Source of the DNA: Azophilus sp965200465
GTDB taxonomy: Bacteria > Pseudomonadota > Gammaproteobacteria > Pseudomonadales > Azotimanducaceae
Assembly (NCBI GenBank): GCA_965200465.1
Contig: OZ241358.1
Coordinates: 1,922,001 to 1,986,000, forward strand
Length of the DNA stretch: 64,000 nucleotides
Reading direction: 5' to 3'
In this document: in pieces, positions 8,452-16,740 of the stretch
How the letters are laid out: every line of letters starts with the position of its first letter
How positions within the stretch are numbered: position 1 is the first letter of the stretch
Translations under genes and position numbers: made by a program
The notes under the pieces: model-generated
Told to the model about the DNA's origin: nothing
What the model saw: only the letters and a program-made list of their open reading frames with translations
Databases searched by the model: none

Positions 8452-8907
8452 TCAATCGTTGCTCAAGCTCACAGCCCCGGTAGTGCCTGCGTAGGTCATT
8501 TTGAAATGCTGCAGAAAAGTTCCGCCTATGAGGGCGTAGTGAGGTTGGCCCCCCGCCGTCAGGTGAACCCCGGCGCACGAACCGGTCACGGTCACCCTGA
8601 GAGCCGGAACATGAATCTGGGCGAGATGCATGTTGACCTCGTCCTCCCCATGGACACCCGCCACGACTTGACGGTCAATGACGGGGAGCTTCAACTCTAC
8701 GGCAAGGGTTGAGTCGATGCAGCTTGCCATGGCTCCAGTGTCCATCAAGGCAGGCAGCGGATCCACCGGCAGGTCGGGAATGCCGCTGTCGGGCCTGCTG
8801 GCAGGGTCGAAACCGATTTGCACAGCTAGAGTTGGCCCATGCACCACCAAGGCCCGTTGTGCGGACACTATTGAGCCGCCCGTAAAGCCGCATTCAACCG
8901 TTGGCAC
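8452..8907 (-). CDS. Retropepsin-like aspartic protease domain protein
   Basis: Predicted 151-aa protein with one retroviral-type aspartyl protease domain: A-L-M-D-T-G-A holds the catalytic Asp-Thr-Gly, and A-L-I-G-G-T-F-L near the end matches the hydrophobic-G strand of retropepsins. Such single-domain enzymes act as dimers. GTG at 8907 is preferred because the following residues V-P-T-V-E-C-G-F-T-G-G start the fold and because it overlaps the preceding gene by 14 bases. Substrate is unknown. Confidence 0.7.
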   Translation of the reverse strand: MPTVECGFTGGSIVSAQRALVVHGPTLAVQIGFDPASRPDSGIPDLPVDPLPALMDTGAMASCIDSTLAVELKLPVIDRQVVAGVHGEDEVNMHLAQIHVPALRVTVTGSCAGVHLTAGGQPHYALIGGTFLQHFKMTYAGTTGAVSLSND

Positions 8908-9142
8908 TGGCGGTTCGGTAGAGCAAAGAAGCCGGCAGCCTGAGCGGTGGTGCGCCAACCTGTCTGATGAGGTATGGGCCATGCCCGAATTGCTCTATGG
9001 CGGTTTCGGCAGCCGCCTCAAAAGAGTCGAAGGCATCCACCAACGCCTCGTCATGCACTACGACCCATTTGCCGAAGTGGTCTGTTTCCAAAATGGGCCG
9101 CATCCGTTTGTAAGCGGCGATTTCCTTGCTCAATGTGGCCAT
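8894..9142 (-). CDS. Small hypothetical protein paired with retropepsin
   Basis: Protein of 82 aa beginning M-A-T-L-S-K-E-I-A-A-Y, with a G-K-W-V-V-V-H-D-E strand and a helix D-S-F-E-A-A-A-E-T-A-I-E-Q-F-G. This looks like a compact alpha/beta domain. A strong Shine-Dalgarno (ggaggcg) precedes the ATG. It overlaps the retropepsin-like gene, and the two probably form an operon. The C-terminal segment L-I-R-Q-V-G-A-P ends just after the overlap. Function is not recognised. Confidence 0.6.
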   Translation of the reverse strand: MATLSKEIAAYKRMRPILETDHFGKWVVVHDEALVDAFDSFEAAAETAIEQFGHGPYLIRQVGAPPLRLPASLLYRTASANG

Positions 9143-9362
9143 GATACGCCTCCTTAAGCTGCCTAGGCACCGTCAATGCTACTACTAAGGCGGGCGGATT
9201 AAACACGCGCTTCGTTTTTCGGTCCATCCCCCAAGGTCTGCGGCATCGACGTGGCTGCCAAACCCGTGCTAGGACCTCATGTGCTTGTTGGCCTTGATGG
9301 GCCGGCTCCCTCTGTGGGACGGCCTTCATCTGCCGCTTCCAAGCATGATCCAACCCAAGATA

Positions 9363-9572
9363 TCAGGAACCTTGCCGCGTTTTCCTAGCGTTTGCCATTA
9401 AGATCTTCAATTTTTCAACCTTTCGCGGGCGGTCTGGTTTCCTGCCGCGATGCAGCATCGCATGGCAATTCGGACACACTGGGATCAGGTCCTTAACGGG
9501 ATCGACTTGATGTGCGCCACGAATCCTTGCGAGAGGCACAACGTGATGTACATGGATGAACCCCCGGCGCAT
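9363..9572 (-). pseudogene. HNH endonuclease C-terminal fragment
   Basis: Seventy residues carrying a beta-beta-alpha HNH core: H-V-H-H-V-V-P-L-A-R, then L-I-P-V-C-P-N-C-H-A-M-L-H-R. The motif is present but the N-terminal part of a typical HNH nuclease is missing, because the frame starts exactly where the truncated symporter ends. Probably an inactive remnant or a junction product. Confidence 0.6.
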
Positions 9573-10974
9573 AGTTGTCCATCTCCCGCTTGATTACCGG
9601 GGCCAGCAGGTACATGCCCAGCAGGTTGGGGATGGCCACTAGGAAGACCAAGGCGTCGGAAAGGTCCATCACGGCGTGCAGGTTGATGCTGGCGCCGATG
9701 ATGATGAACAGGCAGTAGGCGAGCTTGAAGCCGAAGTCCATGGCGCGGCTTTCGCCGGTGAGGTAGGTGAACGCCTTGAGGCCGTAGTAGGCCCAGGCGA
9801 TCATGGTGGAGAAGGCGAACAGGAAGGCGGCCACGGCCAAGGGAATGGGCGACCAGGACAGGGTGGAGGCGAAGGCTTGGGTGGTGAGTTCGATGCCTTC
9901 CACGCCCTTGTTCATTCCCGGATCGTAGATGGTGGTGATGATCACCAGCGCGGTCATGGTGCAGATCACCACCGTGTCGATGAACGGCCCCAAGGAGGCC
10001 ACGAAGCCCTCCGTGACCGGCCTTGCGGTCTGCGCCGAGGAGTGGGCGATGGCGGCGCTGCCAAGGCCCGCTTCGTTGGAGAACACGGCGCGGCGGAAGC
10101 CGATGATGATGACGCCCAGCATCCCCCCGGCCACGCCCTCCGGCGCGAAGGCGCCCTGCCAGATGGCGGCGAAGGCGGCCGGCACCCGCTCCGCATTCAT
10201 GAGGATGATGACCAGCGCGGAGATGACGTACAGCACCGCCATGCTCGGCACCAGCCGCACGGTGACGCTGGCGATGGACTTGATGCCGCCGATGATGACC
10301 AGCGCGGTCAGCACCGCCAACAGCAAGCCGATGGACCAGGCGTTGTTCGCCAGCCAGGCGCTGTCGGCCAAGTCAACAACGATGGCCGCGGCCTGATTGG
10401 ATTGGAACATGTTGCCGATGCCGAGGCAGCCCAGCACCATGGTCCCGGCGTAGAAGCAGCCTAGCATCCTGCCCAGCCGCGGCCAGTTCCTATGGGCGGC
10501 AAGGCCCTGCTCCAAGTAGTACATCGGGCCGCCGGAGCAGGAGCCGTCCGGGTTGGTCTTGCGATAGACCACGCTTAGGGTGCATTCGGCGAACTTGGTG
10601 GACATGCCCAGAAAGCCGGCCACGATCAGCCAGAAGGTGGCGCCGGGGCCGCCCATGGAAATCGCCACCGCCACCCCGGCGATGTTGCCGATGCCCACGG
10701 TGCCGGAAAGCGCCGTGGTCAGCGCCCGCCATTGGGAGATTTCGCCGGGGTCGTTCGGGTTGCGGTAGCGGCCGGAGACGATGCGGATGGCCTCCGCGAA
10801 GCCGCGCACGTTGATGAAACGCAGATACGCGGTGAAGAACAAACCGCCGACCACCAGCCAAAAGACGATCAACGGCACGTCCGCGCCGAACATCGAAACC
10901 TCGTGGAACACGATGCTCTGCACCCATAGGGTCACTGGCCCCAAGGCGCTGTTGATGAATTCGTCGATGCTCAT
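9493..10974 (-). CDS. Sodium:alanine/glycine symporter (AGCS), C-terminus replaced
   Basis: Inner-membrane sodium-coupled amino-acid carrier with about eleven hydrophobic helices. AGCS signatures are visible: G-T-V-G-I-G-N-I-A-G-V-A near residue 96, G-G-P-M-Y-Y-L-E-Q-G and F-S-N-E-A-G-L-G-S-A-A. The start at 10974 has GGAGAT four bases upstream. Family homology stops at K-R-E-M-D-N-Y (~residue 468); the last 25 residues are read through the antisense part of the HNH fragment. Only the cytosolic tail is altered, so function may survive. Confidence 0.85.
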   Translation of the reverse strand: MSIDEFINSALGPVTLWVQSIVFHEVSMFGADVPLIVFWLVVGGLFFTAYLRFINVRGFAEAIRIVSGRYRNPNDPGEISQWRALTTALSGTVGIGNIAGVAVAISMGGPGATFWLIVAGFLGMSTKFAECTLSVVYRKTNPDGSCSGGPMYYLEQGLAAHRNWPRLGRMLGCFYAGTMVLGCLGIGNMFQSNQAAAIVVDLADSAWLANNAWSIGLLLAVLTALVIIGGIKSIASVTVRLVPSMAVLYVISALVIILMNAERVPAAFAAIWQGAFAPEGVAGGMLGVIIIGFRRAVFSNEAGLGSAAIAHSSAQTARPVTEGFVASLGPFIDTVVICTMTALVIITTIYDPGMNKGVEGIELTTQAFASTLSWSPIPLAVAAFLFAFSTMIAWAYYGLKAFTYLTGESRAMDFGFKLAYCLFIIIGASINLHAVMDLSDALVFLVAIPNLLGMYLLAPVIKREMDNYAPGVHPCTSRCASRKDSWRTSSRSR

Positions 10975-11164
10975 TCCATCTCCTTCAAGCGGCCGCGGCG
11001 CCAGAACGTCCGCCGCGCACCGGCCCTGCGGTGTTGATGAAGCGCATGGCATCGACTATAGCACCATCAACGGCACGGCCGCCTGACCCCAAAGGACCGG
11101 AAGGTCAGTGATCCCACCAAGTCGATTTTATAGGTGAATTTAACTTATTGATTTAATTGAAAAA

Positions 11165-11190
11165 AAAATAGGATTCCGGATATTTTTTGG
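11165..11190. repeat. Short repeat Y, copy 3
   Basis: Contains aggattccgga followed by a T-rich tract and gg, close to the sequences at 25120-25144 and 26943-26966. It lies in an A/T-rich intergenic stretch (11120-11175) between the symporter and the DUF4338 remnant. Possibly the end of a small mobile or repetitive element. Confidence 0.4.
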
Positions 11191-11236
11191 TTGGCGCTGC
11201 CATGCCCACCCACTTGTCTTTCAGGGAACGTTGGGC

Positions 11237-11464
11237 ATGGTGGGCTTGGCGAAGGCAGAGGATTTGAGGGCGTTGCGGGCGTGGCTAGCTCGGAAAGCCG
11301 AGGAGATGGCGGCTTGGGATGGCCTCATGGAGGCGCACCACTACTTGGGTTTTGGGGTGCGGTGCTGCGGCATGTGCGGAATTGCCGGGCGAGAATTGGG
11401 CGACGCTGGTTGGTTGATCCTTGGGGCGCTCAGGGCGGGGGCGCGGGATCGCTGGACCGGCTAA
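11237..11464 (+). pseudogene. DUF4338 (DruA-like) protein, 5' fragment
   Basis: Residues read M-V-G-L-A-K-A-E-D-L-R-A-L, W-D-G-L-M-E-A-H-H-Y-L-G-F and end at G-A-R-D-R-W-T-G before a stop. This is the N-terminal half of DUF4338, found in DruA and in many transposon-associated proteins, where A-R-D-R-W-I-G-W is typical. The continuation (R-F-L-V-L-P-G) is not here but at 14040, so the gene was split by about 2.6 kb. Confidence 0.6.
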
Positions 11465-12095
11465 GGGGTGGAACCAAGGGTGAATTTCCATCAAAATTCC
11501 AGATTTGTTGAAAAACTGGACGAATCTGTGCTATCAAGTCTTTCCTGAAGAGAGGGAGTCCGAGGCTACGGGAGCCGTAGGGGGAGACTGAGCAGAGAGA
11601 GCCATTGGTGCCGACGCAGGCGACAAGGGCGTTTGGTCAATTGGTATGCGACGAAACGCAGAGCATCGCGGGGCCGCGGTTTGCGTCGCGCAGGGTGCAT
11701 TCCCGCATTCTGGAAGCAGCTCTGCAGCCCGCTAGCGCGGTGGGGCCATCACTGCATGTGCGCCAGCCAACTGGCTCCGCTGTCTCTTGCCCGCATGGGC
11801 GACGGTTGTCGCGGACGGGGTTGGAGGGACATCGACCTGCCCACAGGCGTTGTCGACTGGCGGAAGATGCCTTTTTGCATTGGCAAAATGGAAGGATGCT
11901 CGTGGAGGGTGACCCTTGGCCGTTCGGAAGGTTGGCGATGATGAAGGTTGTCTGTGGTACGCAGGAGCACGGTCGAGAATTTGTGACTAGGCACAAGCTC
12001 AGCGTAAGAAGACGGACCGGATTCAGGAAAACATGTGCGGCATGGATGCACTTGGTACACCTCAGCTCCCCATCATCGAGTGCTAAGTTGCAGCA
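11465..12095. other. Gene-poor stretch upstream of three-gene cassette
   Basis: About 630 bases with no convincing gene; open frames exist on both strands but look random. The stretch contains a short perfect hairpin ctacgg-gag-ccgtag at 11566-11580 inside a purine-rich segment. It probably carries the left end of the insertion that split the DUF4338 gene, and the promoter for the gene at 12096. Confidence 0.4.
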
Positions 12096-12758
12096 ATGAT
12101 CACTCTCGTTGAAGCGGCGAACGTTATTGTGGCGAATGCCCATAACCCGTCGATACTCAATCATGAATGGCTGAGAGCGAACGAAATATTGCCTACGATT
12201 CAGGGTGTTGAATGGGAACTGGATCAACCACCCATCGCAACCCCGCCGATGTCTCTGCTGCGCTATCGGAACGGCACTAATATTGATTTGACCGCAGGCC
12301 ACCTAGTTGTCAGAGTGTCATTGGGGGACGATGTCTGTGAAGCAGAAGGCATCACCATGTCTATAACGACAAACTACATTGAAACATTGAAGCACATACC
12401 GTACAGCGCGGTGGGAAACAACTTCAGGGCCATGTTCGAGTGCCCTGACGCGAACCAAAAAATCATCGACTCTTTCAGGCACGAGGGACGCCACATGGAT
12501 GGCGTAATCAGCCTATTTGTGAAATTGGCGTACCGCCTGCCTGATAATTGCCAAAGAAATGTTGAAATAAATGGCGCCACAGTGTCAAAAAGTGACGGGG
12601 GTGTGGAAGAGAATGTTCAAGTGGTGTCGATAGGCGCCAACTATCACCGCAACACACCCAACACGAAAGCTGCATTGCATGCCATTACTAAGATGAAGGC
12701 AGACAAAGAAGACTTCATCAGATTCTCTGATGCACTTCGGGAGGACATCCATGCCTGA
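12096..12758 (+). CDS. Hypothetical protein, three-gene cassette (gene 1)
   Basis: Protein of 220 aa, not assigned to a named family. It starts M-I-T-L-V-E-A-A-N-V-I-V and contains A-T-P-P-M-S-L-L-R-Y-R-N-G and T-L-K-H-I-P-Y-S-A-V-G-N-N-F-R-A-M-F, a pattern suggesting a conserved beta-rich domain. No membrane segment or signal peptide is seen. Base composition is clearly lower in GC than argH. Its end overlaps gene 2 by eight bases, so the three genes form one transcription unit. Confidence 0.6.
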   Translation: MITLVEAANVIVANAHNPSILNHEWLRANEILPTIQGVEWELDQPPIATPPMSLLRYRNGTNIDLTAGHLVVRVSLGDDVCEAEGITMSITTNYIETLKHIPYSAVGNNFRAMFECPDANQKIIDSFRHEGRHMDGVISLFVKLAYRLPDNCQRNVEINGATVSKSDGGVEENVQVVSIGANYHRNTPNTKAALHAITKMKADKEDFIRFSDALREDIHA

Positions 12759-13464
12759 CGTCCGCTACGATACACCCAAAGAGACGCTCCGAAGCGTTAC
12801 GGTGCAACCCTTGGCGCGGTACGCCAAATTGGCGTCGCTAGCTCTCATGCCAACTTTCGTGCAAATGCAAGATGCCAGTGCTTTGCCACCTATGGCCTCA
12901 GTGCCTATGTTTGGGTTACACAAAGAACCACTAGATGAAGGAAGCGCTCCTATTCATCCATATCAGGAAATGCGGAGTCCATATGAGTACATTGAATCCA
13001 TCCAACAGGTTGATTTGGACATATCGAATGCATCTTTGCATGGAGAAATGCAAAGCAACGAGTATTTGTTTTTCCTATCGAATACAGTTCAGGATAGTCA
13101 GGATAACTTTGTGGAATCGTTAAGTCGAAGAGTCCAAGAACTCGCTTTATTGGCCTTGGAAGAGGACGACCAGTGCGCTTTGAGCCTAGAGTCTTTGATC
13201 GGATTTTGGAGGTTTTGTTATCTTCACAGGCCGAGAATTGGCCCGCGCCCGAAGCTAGTGCTTACGATGGAGGGCGACTTAAGGGCAATTTGGGAAGAAG
13301 ACATCAATCATCGAATCGCTGTCCGGTTCATAGACAATGCCAGTGTCTCATATGTAACTTTTTTTCCTGATCGATTTCGGCCTACGCAAATATGTCGCAA
13401 GAGTGGAAATTCGTCAATAGAAGGTTTTTTTGAGAACGCTGGAATTGGAAGGATATCGAATTAG
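12751..13464 (+). CDS. Hypothetical protein, three-gene cassette (gene 2)
   Basis: Protein of 237 aa starting M-P-D-V-R-Y-D-T-P-K-E-T-L. This start has gggagg ten bases upstream and overlaps gene 1 by eight bases. The C-terminal half includes K-L-V-L-T-M-E-G-D-L-R-A-I-W-E-E, then R-I-A-V-R-F-I-D-N-A-S-V-S-Y-V-T-F-F, like a small beta-sandwich. The family was not recognised by name. An upstream ATG at 12730 would add seven residues. Confidence 0.6.
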   Translation: MPDVRYDTPKETLRSVTVQPLARYAKLASLALMPTFVQMQDASALPPMASVPMFGLHKEPLDEGSAPIHPYQEMRSPYEYIESIQQVDLDISNASLHGEMQSNEYLFFLSNTVQDSQDNFVESLSRRVQELALLALEEDDQCALSLESLIGFWRFCYLHRPRIGPRPKLVLTMEGDLRAIWEEDINHRIAVRFIDNASVSYVTFFPDRFRPTQICRKSGNSSIEGFFENAGIGRISN

Positions 13465-13896
13465 ATGGTAGAGATATTGGATACGTTCGATTGTGCTAGG
13501 CTGGTCAAGGCCACGCAAAAACGTGAAGACGGCAAAATTGATGGGGCAGCATTTGCTGTCCGGCGGGGAGAGAGCTACCTCTCTTTGAACTGCCTTGACC
13601 TAATTAGTGGAGGCCATGATACTCGAATCCAGCATCTCCGCGAAATTCTTAGAAAGAAGCTGAATATTAGGAAAACATCCTCATTGGCCATCCTAAACGT
13701 AGGCAAAACAAAGGATGCAGTGAAAGATCGAGCAACTCTTGAATTTTTACACAGGCCCGAGCCTGATGATAAAACTCATTGCGGGTTGTATGGTGTGGAG
13801 TACGATGACGAATTGGTGCAGGATTTGATAGCACAGTCTGTCATTGAGGTTGCAAGTGCGTACAGCGCAACGCAGCAGCGGGGCTTGTCCATTTGA
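13465..13896 (+). CDS. Hypothetical protein, three-gene cassette (gene 3)
   Basis: Protein of 143 aa starting directly after the gene 2 stop (TAG-ATG), with ggaagg upstream. Visible motifs are S-L-A-I-L-N-V-G-K-T and E-F-L-H-R-P-E-P-D-D-K-T-H-C-G-L-Y-G-V. A short helix D-D-E-L-V-Q-D-L-I-A-Q-S-V follows. No nuclease or ATPase motif is evident. The tight spacing shows that the three products act together; the role (for example defence or toxin-antitoxin) is open. Confidence 0.6.
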   Translation: MVEILDTFDCARLVKATQKREDGKIDGAAFAVRRGESYLSLNCLDLISGGHDTRIQHLREILRKKLNIRKTSSLAILNVGKTKDAVKDRATLEFLHRPEPDDKTHCGLYGVEYDDELVQDLIAQSVIEVASAYSATQQRGLSI

Positions 13897-14039
13897 CTGT
13901 GAGGTTAAAGGAATGTCATGCACCCAACTAAAGTGGGATTAAGGGTTAAACGGTTAGCAACGCTGAACCACAAGCGTTGATGCAGGAACTAGGCCATGAC
14001 TCGGCATCCGATGCAGCTGCGGCCGGGTTCAAGAGCTAA

Positions 14040-14219
14040 GTGCGCTTTTTGGTTTTGCCGGGTTTTCGGGCAGCGAACTTGGCGTCGCAAGTTTTGGGTC
14101 TGTCGTTGCAGCGGCTGTCTGCGGACATGGAGGCGCTTCGCGGGCATCCAGTTCTTCTGGCGGAGACGTTCGCGGACTCGTCCCGGTTCGAGGAGACCTG
14201 CCATGCGGACGGCTTTAAA
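14040..14219 (+). pseudogene. DUF4338 (DruA-like) protein, 3' fragment
   Basis: The frame reads R-F-L-V-L-P-G-F-R-A-A-N-L-A-S-Q-V-L-G, then L-R-G-H-P-V-L-L-A-E-T-F-A-D and F-E-E-T-C. This is the section of DUF4338 that normally follows R-D-R-W-I-G-W. Together with 11237-11464 it shows one ancestral gene interrupted by the 12-14 kb cassette. It ends without its C-terminal part, where the argH upstream region begins. Confidence 0.6.
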
Positions 14220-14268
14220 ACCGCCCTGGTGATCCCACGCAATGGGGAACGGCCGCTCGGGCACCCGC

Positions 14269-14274
14269 TATAAT
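14269..14274 (+). promoter_or_regulatory. TATAAT box directly before argH
   Basis: Consensus -10 hexamer ending six bases before the argH ATG at 14281. A start of transcription seven bases downstream would coincide with the A of the ATG, giving a leaderless mRNA. No Shine-Dalgarno is present in the intervening bases. No good -35 was found. Confidence 0.5.
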
Positions 14275-14280
14275 TCCCCC

Positions 14281-15672
14281 ATGAGCAACAAGCCCAAACT
14301 GCTGCATGGCCGTCTGCGGGAGGGCGCGGACGCCTTCGTGGAGGCGTTCACGGCTTCCGTGGCCTTTGACAAGCGCCTCTACAAGCAGGACCTCCGCGGC
14401 TCCGCCGCCCATTGCCGCATGCTGGGCAAGGTCGGGGTGCTGTCCGGCGCGGAGGTGGCGCAAATTCTCGATGGGCTTGGGCAGGTGGAGGCGGAGATCG
14501 AGTCCGGCGCCTTCGCTTGGCGCACGGGCCTTGAGGACGTCCACATGAACATTGAGCACCGGCTGACCGAGCTCGTCGGCGAGGCCGGCAAGAAGCTGCA
14601 CACCGCCCGCTCCCGCAACGATCAGGTGGCCACGGACCTGCGCCTGTACCTGCGCGAGGAAATCGACGCCCTGATTGGGCTGGAAGCGGTCCTGCTCAAT
14701 GCGCTCTTGGACCTGGCGGAACGTCATCAAAGCACCGTCATGCCCGGCTTCACCCACCTGCAGGCGGCGCAGCCGGTCACTTTCGGCCACCACCTGCTGG
14801 CTTGGTTCGAGATGCTGCTGCGCGACCGGGAGCGCTTGGCGGACTGCCGCCGCCGGGTGAACCAACTGCCGCTCGGCGCCGCCGCCCTGGCCGGCACGAC
14901 CTTTCCCATCGACCGGCGTTTCGTAGCGGAGGAATTGGGTTTCGAGGGGCTGGCCGCCAACTCCTTGGACGCCGTCAGCGACCGGGACTTCGCCATCGAG
15001 TTCGCCGCCGTCGCCGCCATGACCCTGATGCACCTAAGCCGCTGGTGCGAGGAACTGGTGCTCTGGACCAGCCAGCCCTTCGCCTTCATCACCTTGCCGG
15101 ACCGCTTCTGCACCGGCTCCAGCATCATGCCGCAGAAGAAGAACCCGGACGTGGCCGAATTGGTGCGCGGCAAGACCGGCCGCGTCTATGGCGACCTGAC
15201 GGCGCTGTTGACCCTGATGAAGGGCCAGCCCCTGGCCTACAACCGGGACAACCAGGAGGACAAGGAACCCCTGTTCGACGCCGTGGACACCCTCAAGGGC
15301 TGCCTCTCCGCCATGCTGGATATGCTGCCCCAAGTGCAGGCGGACGCAGACGCCATGCGCACCGCCGCCCTGCGGGGCTTCCCCACCGCCACGGACTTGG
15401 CGGACTACTTGGTGCGCAAGGGGCTGCCTTTCAGGGACGCCCATCGGGCCGTGGGCAAAACCGTGGCCCACGCCATTGAGCAAGGCGTCAGCCTGGAGGA
15501 AATTCCCCTGCCGCTGCTGCGGGAATTGGCCGGCGACTTGGTGGAGGAGGACGTGTTTGGGGTTCTCGCCTTGGAAGGCGCCTTGGCGGCCCGAAGCCAT
15601 GTCGGCGGGACCGCGCCCAAGGCCGTGGCGGAGGCCGTCGCCGCCGGCCGCAAGCGCCTAGCCGCCGGCTGA
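14281..15672 (+). CDS. argH: Argininosuccinate lyase
   Basis: Final enzyme of arginine synthesis, splitting argininosuccinate into arginine and fumarate. The protein is 463 aa, normal length. The fumarase/ASL superfamily signature G-S-S-I-M-P-Q-K-K-N-P-D is at residues 279-290, and the catalytic T-H-L-Q region lies at 158-161. Residues 86-90 (D-V-H-M-N) and 110-115 (R-S-R-N-D-Q) complete the active site. The start was set at M-S-N-K-P-K by homology and by the TATAAT box. Location facing hemC recalls the argH-algZ-algR-hemC order of pseudomonads. Confidence 0.97.
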   Translation: MSNKPKLLHGRLREGADAFVEAFTASVAFDKRLYKQDLRGSAAHCRMLGKVGVLSGAEVAQILDGLGQVEAEIESGAFAWRTGLEDVHMNIEHRLTELVGEAGKKLHTARSRNDQVATDLRLYLREEIDALIGLEAVLLNALLDLAERHQSTVMPGFTHLQAAQPVTFGHHLLAWFEMLLRDRERLADCRRRVNQLPLGAAALAGTTFPIDRRFVAEELGFEGLAANSLDAVSDRDFAIEFAAVAAMTLMHLSRWCEELVLWTSQPFAFITLPDRFCTGSSIMPQKKNPDVAELVRGKTGRVYGDLTALLTLMKGQPLAYNRDNQEDKEPLFDAVDTLKGCLSAMLDMLPQVQADADAMRTAALRGFPTATDLADYLVRKGLPFRDAHRAVGKTVAHAIEQGVSLEEIPLPLLRELAGDLVEEDVFGVLALEGALAARSHVGGTAPKAVAEAVAAGRKRLAAG

Positions 15673-15685
15673 CGCCCCAACCAGC

Positions 15686-16423
15686 ATGAACTGCGAAAGT
15701 GCGGAGGCGCTGGCGGCGGACTTGAAGGCCCGCTACCGGCGCCAACTGGAAATGGATGCGCGAACCGGCGACGGCCGCCACGGCGGAAAAGTGTTTCTAG
15801 CCATGCTGAAGGCCCTTGATGAACTGCCGGCCAGGCGCTTCGAGCCCAGCGATGGAGCTGCTTGGGTTTGGTCTGATCTGCATCTAGGCCACGGCAACAT
15901 CATCCGCTACTGCGCACGGCCCTTTGCGGACGTCAAGGCGATGGATCGGCGGCTTTACGCCAATTGGGAGGCGACGGTGGCGCCCGCGGACCAGCTCATT
16001 TGCGTTGGCGACGTAGCCATGCGGGACGCCTTGTGCGACGCCACTTGGCGGCGCATTCGAGGCGCTCCTGGGCGCCGCAAGCAACTGGTGGTCGGCAACC
16101 ACGACCTCACCGGCGCCGGCCGTCTGCGGGTTGCCGGCTTTGACGACATCTGCTCCTTGCTGTGGATGGACGGAGACCCGCCGCTGTTGTGTACCCACAT
16201 GCCCTTGGCTGAGGTGCCTCCCGGCTGGGTGAACGTGCATGGCCACACCCACGCCGCCCCGCTGACGCGCTCCCCGCACGTCAACGTCTCCGTGGAGCAA
16301 ATCGACTATCGCCCCTTGGCGCTGACACAGGTTCGCGCCTTGGCGGCGGAGCTGGTGCAAGGCCGCTACCCGGAAGGCGAAACCACGTTGGAGCGGGTCG
16401 CCAACCTCCCGCTCGCTACATAA
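15686..16423 (+). CDS. Calcineurin-like metallophosphoesterase
   Basis: Cytosolic protein of 245 aa with the full set of metal ligands of the calcineurin-type fold: S-D-L-H-L-G-H, V-G-D-V-A, G-N-H-D, a later T-H-M-P and G-H-T-H. The pattern resembles small phosphoesterases seen in phage-related and accessory genes. The substrate cannot be read from sequence. It follows argH by 13 bases in the same direction and is likely co-transcribed. Confidence 0.85.
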   Translation: MNCESAEALAADLKARYRRQLEMDARTGDGRHGGKVFLAMLKALDELPARRFEPSDGAAWVWSDLHLGHGNIIRYCARPFADVKAMDRRLYANWEATVAPADQLICVGDVAMRDALCDATWRRIRGAPGRRKQLVVGNHDLTGAGRLRVAGFDDICSLLWMDGDPPLLCTHMPLAEVPPGWVNVHGHTHAAPLTRSPHVNVSVEQIDYRPLALTQVRALAAELVQGRYPEGETTLERVANLPLAT

Positions 16424-16555
16424 CGACCAAGGAGCGCTGAAACGCACTGCCCCGAGCCGCGCCAAACCCCTGGAAACTCAAAACGCCGCGAAAAGGCGCC
16501 AAGCTCCGACCGCTGAACCCTTGTTGGGGGATTGGGGCAAGCACGCTACGACACG

Positions 16556-16740
16556 CTACGAAACGTTCGGGTCATAACGACTACCGCCCGGAAGTTCCGT
16601 GTAGGTGTTGACCGACGCCGTGGGAGGTCCTTCGGTCGCCGCGAATTCCACCAAGCGCAGCCTTGGCTTCATCCAAGGCCTCCTGGCGCCGCCTTCAGCC
16701 TCGGGGGGGGGGGGGGGGGGTTGATTTGTTCACTGCTCAT
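16556..16740 (-). CDS. Putative lasso-like RiPP precursor, frame broken at poly-C tract
   Basis: Small gene with AAGGAG eight bases before its ATG and a near-consensus promoter upstream. It starts M-S-S-E-Q-I-N, then enters 18 consecutive C. With 18 C it stops after about 23 codons (TGA at 16669-16671). With 19 or 16 C it reads through to TAG at 16556. The 19-C product is 61 aa, with a poly-Pro stretch, leader-like R-R-P-W-M-K-P-R-L-R-L-V-E-F, and a C-terminal part S-V-N-T-Y-T-E-L-P-G-G-S-R-Y-D-P-N-V-S. W-x-x-P-x-L resembles the Y-x-x-P-x-L lasso leader motif. Thr at -2, Ser1 and Glu7 would permit a 7-residue ring. This is inference; a sequencing error in the homopolymer could also explain the break. 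Confidence 0.5.
16703..16720. repeat. 18-base poly-G (poly-C on minus strand)
   Basis: Uninterrupted run of 18 G on the plus strand, the longest homopolymer noticed in the window. On the minus strand it encodes prolines inside the small peptide gene. Such tracts change length by slipped-strand mispairing and are classic phase-variation switches, but they are also common assembly errors. Confidence 0.9.

Noticed and set aside
11521..11620. Purine-rich hairpin region considered as group II intron start or ncRNA
   Set aside because: Only one short stem could be drawn; no domain V or intron-encoded protein.
11605..12302. Overlapping frames on both strands before the three-gene cassette
   Set aside because: No recognisable domain or ribosome site; composition looks random.
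14024..14036. gggttcaagagct resembling a tRNA T-loop
   Set aside because: No acceptor stem, anticodon arm or D-loop in place; treated as chance.
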